Origin: Accumulibacter sp.
GTDB taxonomy: Bacteria; Pseudomonadota; Gammaproteobacteria; Burkholderiales; Rhodocyclaceae
NCBI GenBank assembly: GCA_017302455.1
Contig: JAFLDO010000021.1
Location: forward strand, 19,079 to 83,078
Direction: 5' to 3'
Length of the DNA: 64,000 nucleotides
Both the position numbers and the translations under genes were made by a program. Below are positions 37,823 through 46,717 of the stretch, piece after piece. The notes under the pieces were generated by a model. It worked only from the letters and a program-made list of their open reading frames with translations, did no database searches and was not told the origin of the DNA. The number at the start of each line of letters is the position of its first letter. Position 1 is the first letter of the stretch.

Positions 37823-37850
37823 ATCATAGCGCCTGGCGGACGCGAAGCAA
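37823..37850 (-). promoter_or_regulatory. Candidate promoter for the cyclase-FHA gene
   Basis: On the minus strand TTGCTT (37845-37850), 16 nt, then TATGAT (37823-37828), 30 nt before the ATG. Confidence 0.4.
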
Positions 37851-38005
37851 GTACGGCCCGCGCGCCAAACGCCCGGCCGGCCACTTCGGGATACCGCAGC
37901 TTGTCGGCCACCTCCGCATGCCAAACCAGGCGAGGCGTGGCGCGATTATAGTTCAGACGCCGTCGCTCCCGGACGCTCCCGCGAAAACGAACCTCCGACC
38001 GTCCC

Positions 38006-38761
38006 ATGGCACGCAACACCATCGAAGTCAGCGAGCAGGCTGGCGTACGCTATCTCCATTTCGCTTCCACGTGGGTGCAGGGAGCGATGCGCGTGCAACG
38101 CCCGTATGCGCTCGAACTGATCTACACGCGCGAGATGATGGCCGGATTGCTGCTGCGCGACCCGCCCTGGCCCCGCGCGGCCCTGCTCATCGGTCTCGGC
38201 GCCGGGTCGCTGGCCAAGTTCATTCATCGCCAGTTGCCGGCCACGCAGATCACCGTGGTCGAGATCGATCCGCAGGTCGAACTCGTCGCCCGACTGCATT
38301 TCAAGTTGCCCGACGACCCATTGCGACTGCGCATCGTCATTGCCGACGGCGCCGAATACATGCTCCGGGGCGGCGCACTCTACGACTACATCCTGGTTGA
38401 CGGCTTCGACCGGAACGCGCGCGCCGGGGTCCTTGACACCCTGCCATTTTACCAGGCCTGCCGCGCTCGCTTGAGCGACGAGGGACTACTGGCGATCAAC
38501 CTGCTCGGCCGCGAGCGTGGTTTCCAGGCCAGCGCCGAGCGTATCGGCCGCGCCTTCGACGGCCGCGCAGTGCTCTTTCCCTCCTGCGATGGCGGCAATA
38601 CGATCGCCTTCGCCACCGCCGGCGATCCGGTGGATCTTCCCTTCGTCGACTTGCTGGCCCGCGCCACGCAGTGCAGGCAGGCCACCGGGCTGAACCTGTT
38701 GCCGACCATCGCCGGCCTGCAGAAGGCCCACTGTCTGGCCAGCGATCGGCTTACCCTCTGA
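38006..38761 (+). CDS. Spermidine-synthase-like methyltransferase-fold protein
   Basis: 251 aa Rossmann-fold protein of the polyamine-synthase family. Visible are ALLIGLGAGSLAKFIHR (nucleotide loop, about 60-76), TVVEIDPQVELVARLHF, IVIADGAEYML and YDYILVDGFDRNARAG. The N-terminal tetramerisation strand region of true SpeE is short, and the usual Asp of the D-[AST]-[ST]-D-P motif appears as VDGFDRN. Polyamine formation is therefore not assured, and it may be a related enzyme of unknown substrate. It is transcribed toward the cyanophycin cluster with a 115-nt gap. Confidence 0.75.
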   Translation: MARNTIEVSEQAGVRYLHFASTWVQGAMRVQRPYALELIYTREMMAGLLLRDPPWPRAALLIGLGAGSLAKFIHRQLPATQITVVEIDPQVELVARLHFKLPDDPLRLRIVIADGAEYMLRGGALYDYILVDGFDRNARAGVLDTLPFYQACRARLSDEGLLAINLLGRERGFQASAERIGRAFDGRAVLFPSCDGGNTIAFATAGDPVDLPFVDLLARATQCRQATGLNLLPTIAGLQKAHCLASDRLTL

Positions 38762-38876
38762 GGTCCATGCGCCTGAAGCGTTGCCCGGGACCCGGACAAC
38801 GCCATGTGGACAGGCATGACGAGTATACTTGCGGCCTTTGCGTGCCCCGCAGACCCGTTCAAGAATCGGCCAAGCC

Positions 38877-41210
38877 ATGACTCGACCCGATCTTTCATCC
38901 GCGTTGCCAGCGGCGACCCTTGGTGGACCGTCGCCACCGGCGCTGCCGGCCGACTGGTCGGCACGCCTGCAGGCTGCCGGCATGGCACTGGCCGAAGACG
39001 AGAGACTGCTCGCCTGGCTGGCGATCGACCTCGATGCATCGTTGCGCTTCGCTCCCGGGATGATCATTGTCACCAGCGAGCGGCTGCTGGCGATGTCGGC
39101 CGACGACACGCAGTGGCAGGCCTGGAACTACCGGCGCGGCCTGACGCTGGCGCGCCGCGATCACGCCGGTGTCGGCACCCTCGAACTGTGTGACGCCAGT
39201 TCGCTGCTCGGGCATTGGCGCTACACCCTCGGCAGCGATGTTGCCGCCGGGCGTCTGGTCGATCACTTCGCCCGCCAGCTCAGCTTCCGACTGACCGGGG
39301 AAATCCCGGCCGTATCCGCGCTCGCGCTGTGCCCGAACTGTGAGACACCGCTGCTCGCCGGCCAGGAAGAGTGCCCGGTGTGCAGCAAGGAGATCCACGA
39401 ACCCCCGTCGACGTGGACCCTGTTGCGCCTGGGACGCTTTGCCCGCCCCTACCGGGGGCAACTGCTTGCCGGCTTCCTGCTGTCTCTGTTGACCACGGCA
39501 GCGACCCTGGTGGCCCCCTATCTGACGATGCCGCTGATGGACAACGTGCTGATCCCTTACCAGAACGGCAAGGCGATCGACCCCGGGCTGGTCGCGCTCT
39601 ATCTGTCGGGCCTGCTCGGCTCGTCGCTGGTGGCCTGGGTGCTCGGCTGGGGCCGCACCTACATACTTGCGCTGGTGTCCGAGCGCATTGGCGCCGACCT
39701 GCGCACGACCACCTACGAGCATCTGCTGAAGCTGTCGCAGGAATACTTCGGCGGCAAGCGTACCGGCGACCTGATGGCGCGCATCGGCTCGGAGACCGAC
39801 CGCATCAACATCTTCATTTCGCTGCACCTGCTCGACTTTGCCACCGACGTGCTGATGATCGTCATGACGACGGCCATCCTGGTATCGATCGACCCCTGGC
39901 TGGCCGCGGTGACCCTGTTGCCGCTGCCGATCATCGCCTGGCTGATCCATGTGGTTCGCGAACGGCTGCGCACCGGTTTCGAAAGAGTAGACCGAGTCTG
40001 GGCGGAGGTGACCAACGTGCTCGCCGACACGATCCCCGGCATCCGGGTGGTCAAGGCCTTTGCCCAGGAGCAACGCGAAGCGGCGCGCTTCCGCGCCGCC
40101 AATGCGCACAATCTGGACGTCAATGACCGGGTCAACAAGGTCTGGTCACTGTTTTCGCCGACCGTCACCCTGCTTACCGAACTCGGCCTGCTCATCGTCT
40201 GGGCTTTCGGCATCTGGCAGATCGCCAAGGACCAGATCACCGTCGGCGTGCTCACCGCCTTCCTCGCCTACATCAGCCGCTTCTACCTGCGCCTCGACTC
40301 GATGAGCCGTATCGTCTCGGTGACGCAGAAGGCAGCCGCCGGCGCCAAGCGAATCTTCGACATCCTCGACCACGTGTCGAGCGTTCCCGAGCCGATCAAT
40401 CCGGTGCACCTGCCCAGCGTCTCCGGCCGCATCGAACTGCGCAGCGTCGGCTTCCGCTACGGGACGCGCAGCGTCACCCGCGACATCAGCATCGTCATCG
40501 AGCCGGGCGAGATGGTCGGCCTCGTCGGCCACAGTGGCTCCGGCAAGAGTACCCTGGTCAACCTGATCTCGCGCTTCTACGACGTCACCGAAGGAGCGAT
40601 CCTGATCGACGGCGTGGACGTCCGTTCGATACCGGTCGCCGAGTACCGCAAAAACATCGGCCTGGTGCTGCAGGAGCCCTTCCTGTTCTTCGGCACCATT
40701 GCCGAGAACATCGCCTACGGCAGACCCACGGCGACGCGGTGCGAAATCATCGCCGCCGCGCGCGCCGCGCACGCCCACGAGTTCATCCTGCGTCTGCCGC
40801 ACGGCTACGACTCGCTTGTCGGCGAACGCGGCCAGGCGCTGTCGGGCGGTGAACGCCAGCGCATCTCGATCGCGCGGGCCCTGCTTATCGACCCGCCGAT
40901 CCTCATCCTCGACGAGGCCACCTCGTCGGTCGACACGACGACCGAGAAGGAGATCCAGAAGGCGCTCGACAACCTGGTGCGCGGCCGCACGACGATTGCC
41001 ATCGCGCACCGCCTGTCCACCCTGCGGGATGCCAACCGCTTGGTCGTTCTCGACCGTGGCCGCATCGTCGAAGCCGGCAGCCACGATGAATTGATGGCTC
41101 GCGAGGGCCACTACTACCGCCTCTACCAGGCCCAGGCACGCAACGTCGACACCGAAGACCAGTTGCACACCCTTCGCGTCGACCCCAAGGACGAGGGAGA
41201 CCGCGAATGA
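38877..41210 (+). CDS. Cyanophycin-cluster ABC exporter (permease-ATPase fusion with N-terminal zinc ribbon)
   Basis: 777 aa. The first about 150 residues form an unassigned domain ending in a zinc-ribbon pattern (ALCPNCETPLLAGQEECPVCSKE). Residues about 190-480 are a six-helix type I exporter membrane domain. The ATPase holds GHSGSGKSTLVNLISRFYD, LSGGERQRISIARALLIDPPILILDEATSSVD and AIAHRLSTLRDA. Start ATG 38877 has a weak ribosome binding site. It overlaps the DUF1854 gene by 4 nt and precedes cphA'/cphA. NCBI-style annotation calls such proteins cyanophycin metabolism-associated ABC transporters. The substrate is unknown. Confidence 0.88.
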   Translation: MTRPDLSSALPAATLGGPSPPALPADWSARLQAAGMALAEDERLLAWLAIDLDASLRFAPGMIIVTSERLLAMSADDTQWQAWNYRRGLTLARRDHAGVGTLELCDASSLLGHWRYTLGSDVAAGRLVDHFARQLSFRLTGEIPAVSALALCPNCETPLLAGQEECPVCSKEIHEPPSTWTLLRLGRFARPYRGQLLAGFLLSLLTTAATLVAPYLTMPLMDNVLIPYQNGKAIDPGLVALYLSGLLGSSLVAWVLGWGRTYILALVSERIGADLRTTTYEHLLKLSQEYFGGKRTGDLMARIGSETDRINIFISLHLLDFATDVLMIVMTTAILVSIDPWLAAVTLLPLPIIAWLIHVVRERLRTGFERVDRVWAEVTNVLADTIPGIRVVKAFAQEQREAARFRAANAHNLDVNDRVNKVWSLFSPTVTLLTELGLLIVWAFGIWQIAKDQITVGVLTAFLAYISRFYLRLDSMSRIVSVTQKAAAGAKRIFDILDHVSSVPEPINPVHLPSVSGRIELRSVGFRYGTRSVTRDISIVIEPGEMVGLVGHSGSGKSTLVNLISRFYDVTEGAILIDGVDVRSIPVAEYRKNIGLVLQEPFLFFGTIAENIAYGRPTATRCEIIAAARAAHAHEFILRLPHGYDSLVGERGQALSGGERQRISIARALLIDPPILILDEATSSVDTTTEKEIQKALDNLVRGRTTIAIAHRLSTLRDANRLVVLDRGRIVEAGSHDELMAREGHYYRLYQAQARNVDTEDQLHTLRVDPKDEGDRE

Positions 41211-41680
41211 TGGACCCACCCCCCTATCGATTGTGCCGCAACGCTTTCGGGCGGCTGGAGTGCACCGGCACCGACGGCGAAGTGCACGAGGGCGTCGTGC
41301 CGGTCCGCGCCTTTCCGATCACCGCCCCCGAGCACGGTATCGCCCTGGTCGATCCGCACGGCCGGGAACTCGCCTGGATCGACCAGTTGAGCGACTTGCC
41401 CGACGACTTTCGCATCCTGGTGGAAACCGAGCTTGCCCGCCGCGAGTTCATGCCCGAGATCAGGCGCATCGTCAGCGTCTCGAGTTTCGCCACGCCGAGT
41501 ACCTGGGAGGTGCAAACCGATCGTGGCAGCGCGCATCTGATCCTCAAGGGGGAAGAAGACATCCGCCGCCTGACGGCGCCGGCACTGCTGATCGCCGACA
41601 GCCATGGCATTCACTACCTGATCCGTGACCGCCATGCACTCGACCAGCAGAGTCGGCGGTTTCTCGACCGTTTCCTGTGA
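41207..41680 (+). CDS. DUF1854 family protein, cyanophycin-associated
   Basis: 157 aa soluble protein of DUF1854, a family that occurs beside cphA genes and the exporter above. Conserved-looking parts are VPVRAFPITAPEHGIALVDPHGRELAWIDQLSDLP and REFMPEIRRIVSVSSFATPSTWEVQTDRGSAHLILKGEEDIRRL. No catalytic motif is recognisable. Its start codon overlaps the exporter stop (ATGA), so the two are translationally coupled. It may bind or regulate the exporter; this is inference from coupling only. Confidence 0.85.
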   Translation: MMDPPPYRLCRNAFGRLECTGTDGEVHEGVVPVRAFPITAPEHGIALVDPHGRELAWIDQLSDLPDDFRILVETELARREFMPEIRRIVSVSSFATPSTWEVQTDRGSAHLILKGEEDIRRLTAPALLIADSHGIHYLIRDRHALDQQSRRFLDRFL

Positions 41681-41825
41681 GGCCAGGTCCGCCACCGGCA
41701 TCGCCTGCCGGTCAGCCGATTGCCGGACCGGACGTTATGCCCACGAAGATCCCGGCCACGGCCCCGACGACCGGCCGCCCATTTCTCGCCAATGCGCGCC
41801 ACCTTCCCGTGCCTGGACTGACGAC

Positions 41826-43997
41826 ATGAAGACAAAAGACATCAAGTTTCTCGAGATCCGCTACCTGCGCGGCCCGAACATCTGGACCTACCGTCCGGTC
41901 ATCGAGGCGATCGTCGATATCGGCGAACTCGAAGATTTTCCGTCGAACACCATCCCCGGGTTCTATGAGCGTCTGACCGCCCTGCTGCCGTCCCTGGCTG
42001 ACCATCGCTGCAGCTACGGCGAACCGGGCGGGTTTTTGCGACGCGTCCAGGAAGGCACTTGGCCGGCGCACATCCTCGAACACGTGACCCTCGAACTGCA
42101 GAATCTGGCCGGCATGCCTGGAGGCTTCGGCAAGGCAAGGGAGACGTCGACACGCGGCGTCTACAAGGTGGTCGTTCGCGCGTGGCACGACGATGTCACC
42201 CGCTCCTGCCTGCACGCCGGCCGCGACCTGTTGCTGGCGGCCATTCAGGACACCCCGTTCGACGTTGCCGCGACCGTCGAGCGCCTGGCCGACATGGCCG
42301 AACGCAAGCTGCTCGGACCGAGTACGGGCTGCATCGTCGAAGCGGCGACCGCCAAGGACCGTCGCATTCCGGCGATCCGACTGCTGGCCACCGGCAATCT
42401 CGTGCAACTCGGCTACGGCGCGCGCAGCCGACGCATCTGGACCGCCGAGACCGACCGCACCAGCGCGATTGCCGAGGGCATCTCGCGCGACAAGGACCTG
42501 ACCAAGACGCTGCTGCAATCCTGCGGCGTGCCGGTTCCCGAGGGACGTCTGGTGGAGAGTGCCGAGGACGCCTGGGAAGCCGCCGAGGACATCGGCGTTC
42601 CGGTGGTCGTCAAACCATCCGACGGCAACCACGCGCGCGGCGTGTTTACCAATCTAATGGCGCGTGCGGAAGTCGAGTCCGCCTATGCGGCGGCCGTCGT
42701 CGAAGGCAGCGGCGTCATCGTCGAACGTTACGTGCGCGGCTCCGAACACCGGCTGCTGGTCGTCGGCGGCAAGCTCGCCGCCGCCGCCCGTGGCGAGATC
42801 GCCAAGGTCGTCGGTGACGGCAAGGCAACGATCAACGAACTGATCGACCAGCAGATCAATTCGGATCCCCGCCGGGGTGCGGCCGAAGAGTTTCCGCTCG
42901 ACATCATCGATCTCGCCGACAACCCGGTCGCCCGTCTCGAGGTGTCTCGCCAGGGGTTCGCCCCGGATTCGATCCCGGCGGCCGGACGTGAAGTCCTCAT
43001 CGTGCGCAGCGGCAACCACACCGACGATGTCACCGACCTCGTGCATCCGGACACCGCGGCCACGGTCTCCCTCGCCGCACGCATCGTCGGACTCGACATC
43101 GCCGGCGTTGACCTCGTTTGCGAGGATATTTCCCGGCCGCTCGACGGACAGCGCGGCGCCATTGTCGAGGTCAATGCCGGTCCGGGCCTGTTGATGCACC
43201 TGAAGCCCGAAACCGGCCAGCCTCGCCCGGTCGGTCGCGCCATCGTCGATGAACTGTTTCCCAATGGCGACGACGGCCGGATTCCCATCGTCGGGGTCAC
43301 CGGCAGCTTCGGCAAGACCACCGTTGCCCGCCTGATCGCTCGCTTTCTGACGCTTGCCGGCCAGCATACGGGTCTCGCCTGCAGCCAGGGGCTGTATGTC
43401 GATCGGCGCTGCATCGCCCAGGGAGACAGCGCCAACTGGGGCTCCGCGCACCGCATCCTGATGAACCGCGCCGTCGACGCGGCCGTCTTCGAGAACGGGA
43501 CGGACACGATTCTCGGCGAAGGCCTCGCCTACGACCGCTGCCAGATCGGCGTGGTTACCAACGTCGACGCCGCACAGCACTTCGGCCGTCACGACATCGG
43601 CACCCCCGAGCAGGTGTTCACCGTTCTCCGCACACAGGTCGATCTGGTGCTGCCGACCGGTGCGGCAGTACTCAACGCCACCCAGCCGATGCTGGTCGAC
43701 ATGGCGTCGCTGTGCGATGGCGAGGTCATCTTCTTTGCTGCCGACCCCGACTTGCCGACGCTCGTCGAGCACCGGACGCAAGGCAGGCGGAGCGTTTTCG
43801 TGCGCAACGGCAAGGTGGTGCTCGCCCGCGGCTTGGACGAGCAGGCGATCGTCAACCTCGAAGGTGTACCACTCACCGGCATCGAGCCTGGCAGCGGCCA
43901 GGTCGAGAACATCCTTGCTGCCGCCGGCGCGGCATGGGCGCTCGGCATCGCACCCGAGCTGATACGCACCGGCCTGGAAACCTTCACCATCACCTGA
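41826..43997 (+). CDS. Cyanophycin synthetase-like protein CphA'
   Basis: 723 aa, about 140 residues shorter than the neighbouring CphA. N-terminal CphA domain (about 1-160), then an ATP-grasp domain (SRDKDLTKTLLQSCGVPVPEG, VPVVVKPSDGNHARGVFTNL, VEVNAGPGLLMH). A Mur-ligase-like domain carries P-loop GVTGSFGKTTVARL (near residue 490) in place of the GTNGKTTT form. The C-terminal Mur ligase subdomain, present in CphA from NDAQTAPGRFNVF onward, is absent. ATG 41826 begins at the conserved KFLEIRYLRGPNIW. Family knowledge: CphA' occurs with CphA in betaproteobacteria; a distinct substrate or helper role is likely. Confidence 0.9.
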   Translation: MKTKDIKFLEIRYLRGPNIWTYRPVIEAIVDIGELEDFPSNTIPGFYERLTALLPSLADHRCSYGEPGGFLRRVQEGTWPAHILEHVTLELQNLAGMPGGFGKARETSTRGVYKVVVRAWHDDVTRSCLHAGRDLLLAAIQDTPFDVAATVERLADMAERKLLGPSTGCIVEAATAKDRRIPAIRLLATGNLVQLGYGARSRRIWTAETDRTSAIAEGISRDKDLTKTLLQSCGVPVPEGRLVESAEDAWEAAEDIGVPVVVKPSDGNHARGVFTNLMARAEVESAYAAAVVEGSGVIVERYVRGSEHRLLVVGGKLAAAARGEIAKVVGDGKATINELIDQQINSDPRRGAAEEFPLDIIDLADNPVARLEVSRQGFAPDSIPAAGREVLIVRSGNHTDDVTDLVHPDTAATVSLAARIVGLDIAGVDLVCEDISRPLDGQRGAIVEVNAGPGLLMHLKPETGQPRPVGRAIVDELFPNGDDGRIPIVGVTGSFGKTTVARLIARFLTLAGQHTGLACSQGLYVDRRCIAQGDSANWGSAHRILMNRAVDAAVFENGTDTILGEGLAYDRCQIGVVTNVDAAQHFGRHDIGTPEQVFTVLRTQVDLVLPTGAAVLNATQPMLVDMASLCDGEVIFFAADPDLPTLVEHRTQGRRSVFVRNGKVVLARGLDEQAIVNLEGVPLTGIEPGSGQVENILAAAGAAWALGIAPELIRTGLETFTIT

Positions 43998-44068
43998 GTC
44001 GGCACGCCGTCGATCATTCCGCCGATCCCCAAGCCGCTCCGGGCTGAACCCGAAAGAGGAAAACGTCA

Positions 44069-46651
44069 ATGCAAGTTTCGCGTATCCGCGCTCTGCGTGG
44101 TCCCAATCTCTGGAGCCGCCATACGGCGATTGAGGCGATCGTCTGCTGTACCGAAGATGAGCGCAACATCGACAACCTGCCGGGTTTCGAAACGCGACTG
44201 CGCGAGCGCTTCCCGGAACTCGCCATGCTGCGACCGCTCGGTCATGACGAAGCGGTCTCCATGGCGCAGGCGCTCGAGTTTGCGGCGCTCGGCCTGCAGG
44301 CGCAGGCGGGCTGCCCGGTGACGTTCAGCCGCACGGCACAGACCGTCGAGGTCGGCACGTATCAGGTGGTTGTCGAATACAGCGAAGAGGCGGTGGGCCG
44401 GTTGGCTTTCGAGCTCGCCGAGGATCTCTGCCGGGCGGCCGGCGAGAATGCCGCCTTCGACCTCGATGAGGCGCTCGACCGTCTGCGCGAACTCGACGAG
44501 GATGTCCGCCTGGGCCCGAGCACCGGGGCCATCGTCTATGCGGCGGTGGCGCGCCGGATTCCCTACCGCCGGCTTACTGAAGGCAGCATGGTCCAGTTCG
44601 GCTGGGGCAGCCGCCAGCGGCGCATACAGGCGGCGGAAACCGACCGCACCAGCGCGGTTGCCGAATCGATCGCCCAGGACAAGGAACTCAGCAAGGTTCT
44701 GCTGCATGCGGCGGGTGTGCCGGTTCCGAGCGGGCGGCCGGTGCTCAGCGCCGAGGACGCCTGGGCCGCTGCCTGCGAGATCGGTTGCCCGGTCGTCGTC
44801 AAGCCGCAGGACGGCAACCAGGGCAAGGGCGTCGCCGTCAACCTGGCCACCCGCGAACAGATCGAAGCCGCCTACGCGATCGCCTTCGAGGTCAGCGACG
44901 AAGTCCTCGTCGAGCGCTATCTGCCGGGTCACGACTACCGCTTGCTGGTGGTCGGCGACAAGGTCGTCGCCGCTGCCCGCCGCGACCCACCGCTGGTTAT
45001 CGGCGACGGCGTCCACAGCATCCGCCAGTTGGTCGAGCGTGTTAACCTCGACCCGCGGCGTGGTGAAGGCCACGCCACCTCACTCACCCGGATTCGTCTC
45101 GATGAGGTGGCGCTGGCCCGCCTGACGAGCGCCGGACTGACGGCGGAGTCCGTGCCTGCACGGGGCAGGCGCGTGGTTCTGCGCAACAACGCCAATCTGT
45201 CGACCGGCGGCACCGCGACCGACGTGACCGACGACGTCCATCCCGAGTTCGCGGCCCAGGCGATCGCTGCTGCCCAGACGATCGGCCTCGACATCGCCGG
45301 CGTCGACGTGGTTTGCGACAGCGTCCTGCGCCCCCTCGAAGCCCAGGGCGGCGGCATCGTCGAAATCAACGCGGCGCCAGGGCTGCGCATGCACCTGCAA
45401 CCGTCGTTCGGCAAGGGGCGCCCGGTCGGTGAAGCCATCATCGCCAGCATGTTTGCCGATGGCGACGACGCGCGCATTCCTCTGGTTGCTGTGGCGGGAA
45501 CCAACGGCAAGACGACCACCGTTCGCCTGATCGCCAGCATTCTGGGCGAGCAGGGCCTGCGTGTCGGCATGACGACGACCGACGGCGTCTACGTCGAGGG
45601 TCGGCGCATCGACACCGGCGATTGCAGCGGCCCGAAGAGCGCCAGGAACGTCCTCTTGCACCCCGGCGTGGACGCGGCGGTGCTCGAAACGGCGCGCGGC
45701 GGAGTGCTGCGCGAAGGCCTCGGCTTCGACCGTTGCGATGTCGCGGTAGTCACCAATATCGGCCTTGGCGATCACCTTGGGCTTTCCTACATCAGCACGG
45801 TCGAAGACCTTTCGGTGGTGAAACGCGTCATCGTCCAGAACGTCACGCCCGTGTCCGGCGTCGCTGTCCTCAATGCCGCCGATCCGATGGTGGCGCGGAT
45901 GGCCGATTCCTGCCCGGGAACCGTCACCTTCTTCGCCTGCGACCGCAATCATCCGCTGATGGCCATGCACCGAGCGCAGCGCAAACGCGTCGTCTACCGG
46001 GACGGGGATGCGCTCGTCGCCTCAGGCGGCGGTGTCGAACATCGGCTCGCGCTGGCCGCCATCCCGGTCACCCAGAAGGGCGCCATCGGCTTCCAGGTGG
46101 AAAACGCCATGGCGGCGGTCGCCGCCGCCTGGGCGCTGGGCGTGGACTGGGCGACGATTCGCAGCGGCCTGGCCAGCTTCGTCAACGATGCACAGACCGC
46201 ACCCGGCCGCTTCAACGTGTTCAGTTATCGCGGTGCCACGCTGATTGCCGACTATGGCCACAACCCGGACGCCATTCAGGCCCTGGTCAACGCCGTCGAC
46301 AACCTGCCGTCAGGCCCCGGCAGCAAGCGCTCGGTGGTCATCAGCGGTGCGGGTGATCGGCGCGACGAAGACATTCGCCGACAGACCGAGATCCTTGGGA
46401 GCGCCTTCGATCGGGTCGTGCTTTATCAGGATCAGTGCCAACGCGGTCGCGCTGACGGCGAAGTCCTGGCCTTGCTGCAACAGGGCCTGCAGAGCGCTCG
46501 GCGAGCCTCCGAGATACAGGAAATCCACGGCGAGTTTCTCGCCATCGACACGGCGCTGGCGGAATTGCAGGCGGGTGACCTGTGCCTTATCCTGATCGAT
46601 CAGATCGAGGAGGCTCTCGACCATATCGCCAGGCGGCTTGCCGAGGGGTAG
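44069..46651 (+). CDS. cphA: Cyanophycin synthetase CphA
   Basis: ATP-dependent, non-ribosomal synthesis of cyanophycin (multi-L-arginyl-poly-L-aspartate), a nitrogen store. 860 aa, near the usual 870. N-terminal domain with RIRALRGPNLWSRHTAIEAIV, ATP-grasp domain (DKELSKVLLHAAGVPVPSG, CPVVVKPQDGNQGKGVAVNL, VEINAAPGLRMHLQP), and a Mur-ligase domain with P-loop VAGTNGKTTTVRL near 472. The full C-terminal subdomain is present (NDAQTAPGRFNVFSYRGATLIADYGHNPDAIQAL). It lies 71 nt after cphA' in a cluster with DUF1854 and the exporter. Cyanophycinase is not in the window. Confidence 0.96.
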   Translation: MQVSRIRALRGPNLWSRHTAIEAIVCCTEDERNIDNLPGFETRLRERFPELAMLRPLGHDEAVSMAQALEFAALGLQAQAGCPVTFSRTAQTVEVGTYQVVVEYSEEAVGRLAFELAEDLCRAAGENAAFDLDEALDRLRELDEDVRLGPSTGAIVYAAVARRIPYRRLTEGSMVQFGWGSRQRRIQAAETDRTSAVAESIAQDKELSKVLLHAAGVPVPSGRPVLSAEDAWAAACEIGCPVVVKPQDGNQGKGVAVNLATREQIEAAYAIAFEVSDEVLVERYLPGHDYRLLVVGDKVVAAARRDPPLVIGDGVHSIRQLVERVNLDPRRGEGHATSLTRIRLDEVALARLTSAGLTAESVPARGRRVVLRNNANLSTGGTATDVTDDVHPEFAAQAIAAAQTIGLDIAGVDVVCDSVLRPLEAQGGGIVEINAAPGLRMHLQPSFGKGRPVGEAIIASMFADGDDARIPLVAVAGTNGKTTTVRLIASILGEQGLRVGMTTTDGVYVEGRRIDTGDCSGPKSARNVLLHPGVDAAVLETARGGVLREGLGFDRCDVAVVTNIGLGDHLGLSYISTVEDLSVVKRVIVQNVTPVSGVAVLNAADPMVARMADSCPGTVTFFACDRNHPLMAMHRAQRKRVVYRDGDALVASGGGVEHRLALAAIPVTQKGAIGFQVENAMAAVAAAWALGVDWATIRSGLASFVNDAQTAPGRFNVFSYRGATLIADYGHNPDAIQALVNAVDNLPSGPGSKRSVVISGAGDRRDEDIRRQTEILGSAFDRVVLYQDQCQRGRADGEVLALLQQGLQSARRASEIQEIHGEFLAIDTALAELQAGDLCLILIDQIEEALDHIARRLAEG

Positions 46652-46717
46652 GAGGCGTCACGACCCTCACCTGCGGCACGGCGCTCACCCTCGTCGCTTG
46701 CCGGCCGCCGCCGTGCA

